Shown piece after piece: positions 58,394 through 64,000 of a stretch of 64,000 nucleotides of DNA; positions within the stretch are counted from its first letter, which is position 1, and each line of letters begins with the position of its first letter. A program made the translations under genes and the position numbers. The notes under the pieces were generated by a model. It did not search any database. It saw only the letters and a program-made list of their open reading frames with translations, and had not been told where the DNA came from. Origin of the DNA: Brachypodium distachyon (lineage: Eukaryota > Streptophyta > Magnoliopsida > Poales > Poaceae). The stretch is taken from NCBI RefSeq assembly GCF_000005505.3, contig NC_016134.3, positions 1,922,001 through 1,986,000 of the forward strand. Reading direction: 5' to 3'.

Positions 58394-59821
58394 TTACTGG
58401 AGCCCTGACGACGACGATGGCCACCAGCAGCCTGTGCAGCTGCTGCTTGCCGGCAGATCAACGGCGCCGGTGGCGGCATCATGGATTGCTGCAGGATGGT
58501 GGGCCGGGCAAGGCAGAATGGGCACAAAAGGAACCATCATCGGAGGCGGCGGCGGCCCAATGGAGGCAGGGACCGGCGGCCTGAGGCTGCAGCCGACGAC
58601 GGACATGGCCTGCACTTGGTTTTGCAGTGACCTGACGTAGTGGATGGTCTGGTCCAGCGTCGAGGCTTGGCTGGGCTCGCAGCCTGGAACCATCTGCTGC
58701 AGGGTCTTCAGCTTCTCGTTTATCTTGCACCTTCGTCTCTGCAATCGCAATATGCCAAAACCCAAAATGAAGCCAGAGGACATATGCAAGAAAAAAACAT
58801 TTCAAATGGAGTGATGAACATGCAAAAATAGTTAACACTAACATTTGAGAGCTGTGTACCTTTTCTGTTTCGCGGTGTGCTCCTGCATAGTTAGCCCTTC
58901 TTCCTCCCCCTCCCGTCTTCCTCCGTGCGCTAGCACCATTGTCTTCTTTCCTTGTGTCCTGTCACTATCCTTCTTTTAGATCGAAAAACACTGCAAATTT
59001 TCTAACCATTCGATCGGACAATCTACTAACCGCATGAAGAAGATTGATACATGTGCTTACTCTCGCTAAATTCTTTTTTGGCGTCGTCGAAAGCCTCTTC
59101 TCCTTCAATTGCTTGTTCATCGTCGCCTTCACCGAAGACACTACCGGACGATCATTCTGTTTAACAACGTCGTCGTCGCCGACTGCGGGCTTCTGGTCAC
59201 CATGTGAGATAATTGGGTAGAGCCACGCCGCCATCTCATCATCAGAAGGTGGTGTAGCCAGCATCCCATGCCTACATGGCGATACCGGGCACGGAACGGT
59301 GAGTCCCCTTCCTTTCCTCACCACCTCATAGAGATCACCACTGTTACATATATATAACACTTTCATGTGTTAATTAAATTCGATCATAGATAGGTTTATA
59401 TACTTTTGCGCAAAAAAAAAGAGATAGGTTTCTGTACTAACGCTATAGGGTGGAGACAGTCTAGTCCCTCCATTCAAAATTATGGGGCATATATATGATC
59501 AATTTTGTCCGGAGTCAAATTTCCTAAAATCTAACCATGTTTATAGAAAAATACCAACATCTAGCTACAAAACCAATACCAAACCAACATCAGCTGTAGA
59601 TACTAGATACAGTGTAGTTCATTATTGAGCGGCAAAAGAGACGAGCTACTACGTTCTACTAGTATAGCATGCAGCATGCCAGCGCATGCATGCATGGTTT
59701 AAAGAGTAATTAAGCTAGCGGGCACGTACGTGGGGTACCGGTAGTCGTCTTGGTCACCGAGGAGCTCGAGGAAGTTGGTGGCTAGCTCGCCGGCCGGTTC
59801 TTCGCCTGAGCAGCTCGTCAT
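58394..59821 (-). CDS. PIF-like bHLH transcription factor, gene D (4 exons, 271 aa)
   Basis: Minus-strand exons are 59821-59730, 59340-59061, 58958-58860 and 58738-58394, with GT/AG borders and matching phases. The protein starts MTSCSGEEPAGELATNFLEL. Exon 2 gives DLYEVVRKGRGLTV (APB-like position but RG instead of GQ) and PPSDDEMAAWLYPIISHGD (PIF-type motif). The basic region is GAHRETEK-RRRCKINEKLKT, followed by LQQMVPGC and QASTLDQTIHYVRSLQNQVQ, so both helices are complete and His/Glu/Arg contacts are present. The tail is Pro-rich. Unlike A, B, C and E, helix 1 and helix 2 are encoded in a single exon: the intron after PGCxK is gone. Probable nuclear G-box-binding or dimerisation factor; paralogue of B and C. 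Confidence 0.8.
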
Positions 59822-59948
59822 TAACTCCCCCGGCGGCCGGCCGGCGGCAGTTGTATAGAGTATACGTTGTTTTTCTATGTACTAATAATATGGACGATGT
59901 TTTTTCTTTAGGGAAATAATATGGATGATGTCGTGCAACACCTCTCTC

Positions 59949-59956
59949 TATATATA
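59949..59956 (-). promoter_or_regulatory. Probable TATA box of gene D
   Basis: TATATATA lies about 130 bp upstream of the ATG on the minus strand, with CTCCTATATATAGAGAGAGG context similar to the gene A promoter. A G-box CACGTG at 60494-60499 is about 540 bp further upstream. Confidence 0.4.
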
Positions 59957-62616
59957 GGAGAAATAATATGGACGATGTGAACCGAGCCTAACTCAGCTGG
60001 TCTGGTTCTTTGTGATGGAACCAGTCCATCCAGATTCAAATCCTAAACTTGACATGGGTGTCACGTTTCCCTGAGTTATTTCAGGATTTAACTGGCGCTA
60101 TGCTTTCAGTGGTAGGTGACGTACCCGTCAACAGCAAGGCGTCTGCGGTGACTTCGTCAATCTCTCAAGATCTGCCGGCTTAGTCTTTCGAATGTGATCA
60201 TAGGGGTAGGATGTGCGTGTGTGCGTTCATAAGGATGAGTGTTCACACGTGTTGTGAGCGTCTGCGTTTGTACTGTGTTTCTCAGAAGGAGAAATATCTT
60301 ACTATAAGCTAGCCTATATATAAGCTTATACAGTTGGCTTATATATAGATTCTGTACTGATTAAACGGTGGCCTTTACAAGCTAGCCTGGAGCAAATGCA
60401 TGCATCCATGGCTGCGCAGTTTCCAGACGATTCCCAGCCAGAGCTTCGTCGTCAAGCTACCGCCCGCGGGCTGTGTCGACCGACCGATCACGTCACGTGT
60501 GCACTTTAGTTGTGTACCACTCGATCCATATGTGTCGATCGATCGGCCGGTCAGAATGTATGCACGTACGCACGTATATACTGTACATTATGCATGGAAA
60601 TGTGCGCCCGGCCCGCGCATTATTAATTATTGCATGTCTAGCTCTATATATCTGCGTATATATCTATATATACCAAAAGTACGTGCAAACGCCGCCGGAG
60701 TGTAGATAGATAGATATTTGTATATGCTCTTTTTCGCTTTATGGATCGTGTACTGCTTGGCCGACATAGGCAGATATTTCGTCTAATGCGTGCGTATGCA
60801 TTTACGTATGCATGCATGCACATAGGATCCAGACTTTTGTTCTTTATTTTTTAGCCCATAAAGGAAAACAGTACTCATCCTTAATGAATATATTTAAATG
60901 AACACTTGAATTTGTTGAAATTTCGAGTTCACCGAGACTTGAGGAGCCGAAATTAGTCTATATATGCATATTTTGACTGATTTGCTCTTTGCAGTTATGC
61001 CACTTTTGCTCTCGATACAGTGGGCGTCATCAAGACTGTACGCCGAGATTGTTTGTGTTTTTCGGCTAAAATTAATCTTGGTGTCGCCAAACTGTTTGTG
61101 GCCACGTCGGCATGTCTTAGTTAAGACGTTGCTAACGAAGATTGAGCCGTCCGAGCTGCACAATCCCAACGTATGCTGGGAGGATATATATATATCCAAC
61201 GTACCTAGCTAGAGGGGAAGAAATGGCTACAAAAGTGCTGAAAAAGGACGAAAAGTGCAGTTAGCCAAAGAAGAATACAAAGTCCGCAGTCCCGCGTTGC
61301 ATGTTCATCAAGCTACTACCTTTTACTCCGTATTTTATTTTCAGAAGGCATCCCAACAATTTTATCTCTTTTCGAGAAAGTATTTTGCCAGAAGGAGAGA
61401 TGGAAAATGAGAGGAGACGCTCGCCGGGCCACAACTCTAACCGTTGCTGGGCTACATCTCGAAAGGAAAAAGGTTGGTCCTTGCTGGGCTTCGGCCAGCC
61501 ACACGACATGCATAGGCCTGGACAGCCTTCCTCTAAAAAAAAGGCCTGGACCGCCTGGTCAACTTCAAATTTCGATTCTGTATTTTTCGATAAAAAAACC
61601 TTGATTCTGTTTTTTTTTCAGGAGACTCAATATCTTTACTATTACTTAATTTGCAGTTACGTCCGTGGTAGCCTTGTAGGCTTGTACGTTCTACCACCCC
61701 CACGCCGAGCGATCTTCCGATCTCTCTCCTTTCGATCCGAAAAATCAGGAATCCGAAAAATCAGGGCGTACGAGCCTCGATCCCCTGATCACGCTCATCT
61801 CTCCTCTCTCCCGATCTTTCTCTCGTACAACCCCCGATCCCCTGATCTCTCTCTCCTTTCCTCCCCCGCCCATCCTTCCAGAAGCTTCTAGAATCATGTT
61901 TCAGCCTGGATGAGCGGCGGCTCCACCCCCCTCCCCTACTCGATCCGCGATGTCGATGGCGGCGCCTACAACAACGCCAAGTCCCGCCACCATCTTCCCG
62001 CCCTAGATCCCACCGGTGCCTTGCCGGTGACCTAGCGCTGACTCCCCGTCCTCCAGTGGTGCCACCTCGCCATCTCGTCTCTCCTTCCTCGCACGCCGCC
62101 TCCCCCCTACTCGAGCGTCGTGTCGGCGGTGGCCTCAATACCCTCCGCACTTCGGCGTCTCCACCCCCTCCCTAGCTCCCAGTACTCGGTGCTTCCGTCT
62201 AGCAACAAGCACGTAGACACCGCTGCCCAGTACCACCTACAACCGGGTAAGGATCTTCAGATCAATTCCCTTTATTTTTCTTTCTCAAATGATTTGGATT
62301 TGAGCACTCGTGTATTGTTTTAATGGGGGTAAGATGATGCTTAGTCACTGGGAGAAATCATAAATTCTGAATATGAACATGCTTGTATTAATCTAGCATA
62401 GCGAAGTCCCGGAGCACAAAGATGAGGTCAACAAATATCACTCTTTTTTTTTGAGAGGGTCAACAAATATCACTCTGTGCTTCCAACATATCTAAAGGCC
62501 AAATTCTTTTACATCAGACTGGTATTGGTATGAATTGCATCCGTGACTAATCAGGGTAGCCTATAGTATGTGCTTGATATTTTTTGTAGTATGAATCAGT
62601 AGTCCTTGATTGTAAC
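59957..62616. other. Intergenic upstream of gene D
   Basis: CATGCATG- and TATATA-rich DNA to about 61200. A CT-rich, CCCCTGATC-repeated stretch at 61760-62130 looks like a gene leader or captured first exon but contains no supported frame; CGATCCCCTGATC occurs three times there. A TTTTTTTGAGAGGGTCAACAAATATCACT duplication near 62425-62475 is a local repeat (given in part). Confidence 0.35.
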
Positions 62617-63125
62617 TAGCAGGGTGGCACGGTGGGACCAGGACCACCCTAACAAATCGGTACATGCGTTCATATTATTGCTATCCATTAATTAAAATAG
62701 AAAAAGGCCTCAAAGAGCCCATCAATTCTATTCGGGTGTGCAGCCCAGCAGCTAGTACTCACGATCGATCTCCAACCGTATGGGCGCAGCGCATGCACAA
62801 TCGATCTCCTGTGTTACCGAGCCCTAGTAGGATGCGTCGACTCCTCGTCTTTCTGTGCAACTTTGACTCCTAAATCCTCAATCTGGCCAAACCTAGGCGG
62901 CTTATGTGCTTAGATTTTGATCCTCAATCTTCTTCTTTTTCGAAGCTTTCAAGCCTAACGGAAGGTGATATTTTGTGAGAATTGAGATGATTAGCTGTTG
63001 CTTTACATTGATAATTCATAATTGCTCAGATTGTGTGTGGTTGATTTTTTGTAAAATACATTATGGTATTAAAAAAAATACTTTTAGTTGGCCCAGCCTA
63101 AACAAAAATGCTAGCTCCGCCACTG
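62617..63125. mobile_element. hAT-like non-autonomous element (about 509 bp)
   Basis: The exact 8-bp duplication ATTGTAAC lies at 62609-62616 and 63126-63133. The right end reads, in reverse complement, CAGTGGCGGAGCTAGC, a hAT-like terminus widespread in grasses. The left end TAGCAGGGTGGCACGG is a diverged match. No coding region is inside. Confidence 0.6.
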
Positions 63126-63133
63126 ATTGTAAC

Positions 63134-64000
63134 CATTGTTATGAATCAAGAATGGTGTAAAATAAGGTAGCTAGCTGTGATATCCTTTCTATCTCATTTT
63201 ATGATTAGCGGGGGGTTGCTAGCTTTTGAAAAAAAAGGATGATGAACTGACAACAGTGAACGAAGGAGCTTTCATCCTAATGTTAAATTTGTGCAAAAGA
63301 AAGCAGCATGGCATCTTTTGTGTGATGAGCTGATGACAAATAATTGAACTATAGAAGGGCACGTACATGTCGCTTTTTAAAATTTTAAGAATAGGGAGGC
63401 AAGCATGTGAAAGAGGGAAGAGGGGAGTCACAACGGTGCTCGTAGCTGTGTCACCATTGCTTGGTTGCGATTGTGGAACTTGACATGGGCGCTGCAAGCA
63501 TGCATGACTTGTGTTCTTTTATGTTTCTTGTGATGGAAATTGCAATACTTTTATGTTATTGAAACTCCTAGCATTTTTTATGGATGACAATTGATTTAAG
63601 CATTCCTTTCGGCTTTCAGCATGACCTGATGCAAACACCACGAAGCTCTAATTGTTTTTATGCTCAAGTAGCCAGTTTGGATTCATTTGTCTCATCAATA
63701 ACCGATAACTATTTTTTTTCTCTTCGGATAATATGGAGTAATATAGGTCAGACTGTGGACTTAGCTGAGTGTAGTTGTTTGATATATTCTCTAATTTAGT
63801 ACAGCATGTGTGGATAACTCATTATGGGAGCCCATTGTGGACAATTACATATCCTAAACATTCTGAGATTTTGGCATATCAATAGTTTTTTTACACAGGT
63901 CTATCCGAAAGAAAACAATGCATGCTCCAGCTTATGAGATAATGATGGATCAGAAAGAAAGCATACATGTAAGCAAATACTTGAGTACTCCCTCACGATA
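63134..64000. other. Right-edge intergenic
   Basis: AT-rich, no supported gene. A Stowaway-like end (TACTCCCTCACGATA) starts at about 63986 and runs out of the window. Confidence 0.35.

Noticed and set aside
1..64000. CRISPR arrays, operons, ribosome-binding sites, phage or bacterial systems
   Set aside because: Introns, MITEs and plant transposons show a nuclear plant genome. The tandem repeats present have no CRISPR repeat-spacer structure.

Overview
The window is nuclear DNA from a grass (Poaceae). Spliceosomal introns, GC-rich first exons, many Stowaway-type MITEs with the CTCCCTCCGT terminus, grass-type Helitron ends, and CACTA, MULE and hAT transposons all support this. The texture suggests a pooid such as Brachypodium or a Triticeae relative, but the species cannot be fixed from the sequence alone.

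The main content is a dispersed cluster of short bHLH genes that resemble phytochrome-interacting factors (PIF/PIL, bHLH subfamily VII). I call them A (minus, 4524-6360), B (plus, 16283-17559), C (plus, 28125-30019), E (plus, broken, 43940-54850) and D (minus, 58394-59821). A and E form one subtype. B, C and D form another. All share the same exon layout: a small first exon ending in phase 2, a second exon with a PIF-like E/D-E-M-A-A/S-W-L motif, a 66-nt exon for the basic region and helix 1, then helix 2 and a Pro/Met/Ala-rich tail. The phytochrome-B-binding (APB) motif is only a degenerate remnant in every copy. A has also lost the basic-region histidine, B has lost part of helix 2, D has lost one intron, and E is a pseudogene.

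Layout by region. 0-0.4 kb: first exon of a leftward, possibly ankyrin-repeat gene. 1.2-3.6 kb: a Helitron 3' end and GC-rich repeats. 4.5-6.5 kb: gene A. 8.2-9.0 kb: a 189-bp tandem array. 9.2 and 11.3 kb: a duplicated promoter and first-exon-like segment. 11.4-16.2 kb: nested repeats including a hAT element and a minisatellite. 16.3-17.6 kb: gene B. 17.6-21.9 kb: MITEs and sequence I cannot assign. 22.0-27.3 kb: a MULE with long terminal inverted repeats, a decayed transposase and a GRF zinc-finger gene. 28.1-30.0 kb: gene C. 30.9-32.5 kb: an F-box gene. 33.1-38.9 kb: LINE and LTR-retrotransposon fragments and a tandem repeat. 42.1-43.1 kb: an element with terminal inverted repeats and its own reading frame. 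43.9-54.9 kb: pseudogene E, interrupted by a Helitron (44533-45519) and an approximately 8.4-kb CACTA element (about 45778-54231). 58.4-59.8 kb: gene D. 62.6-63.1 kb: a small hAT-like element. The remainder is TE-derived or unannotated intergenic DNA.

The host genes are the five bHLH copies, the F-box gene and the ankyrin-like first exon. If expressed, the bHLH proteins could act as PIF-like or HLH dimerisation partners freed from phyB binding. This is inference. Exon models come from splice signals, phase and comparison among paralogues, not from transcripts.
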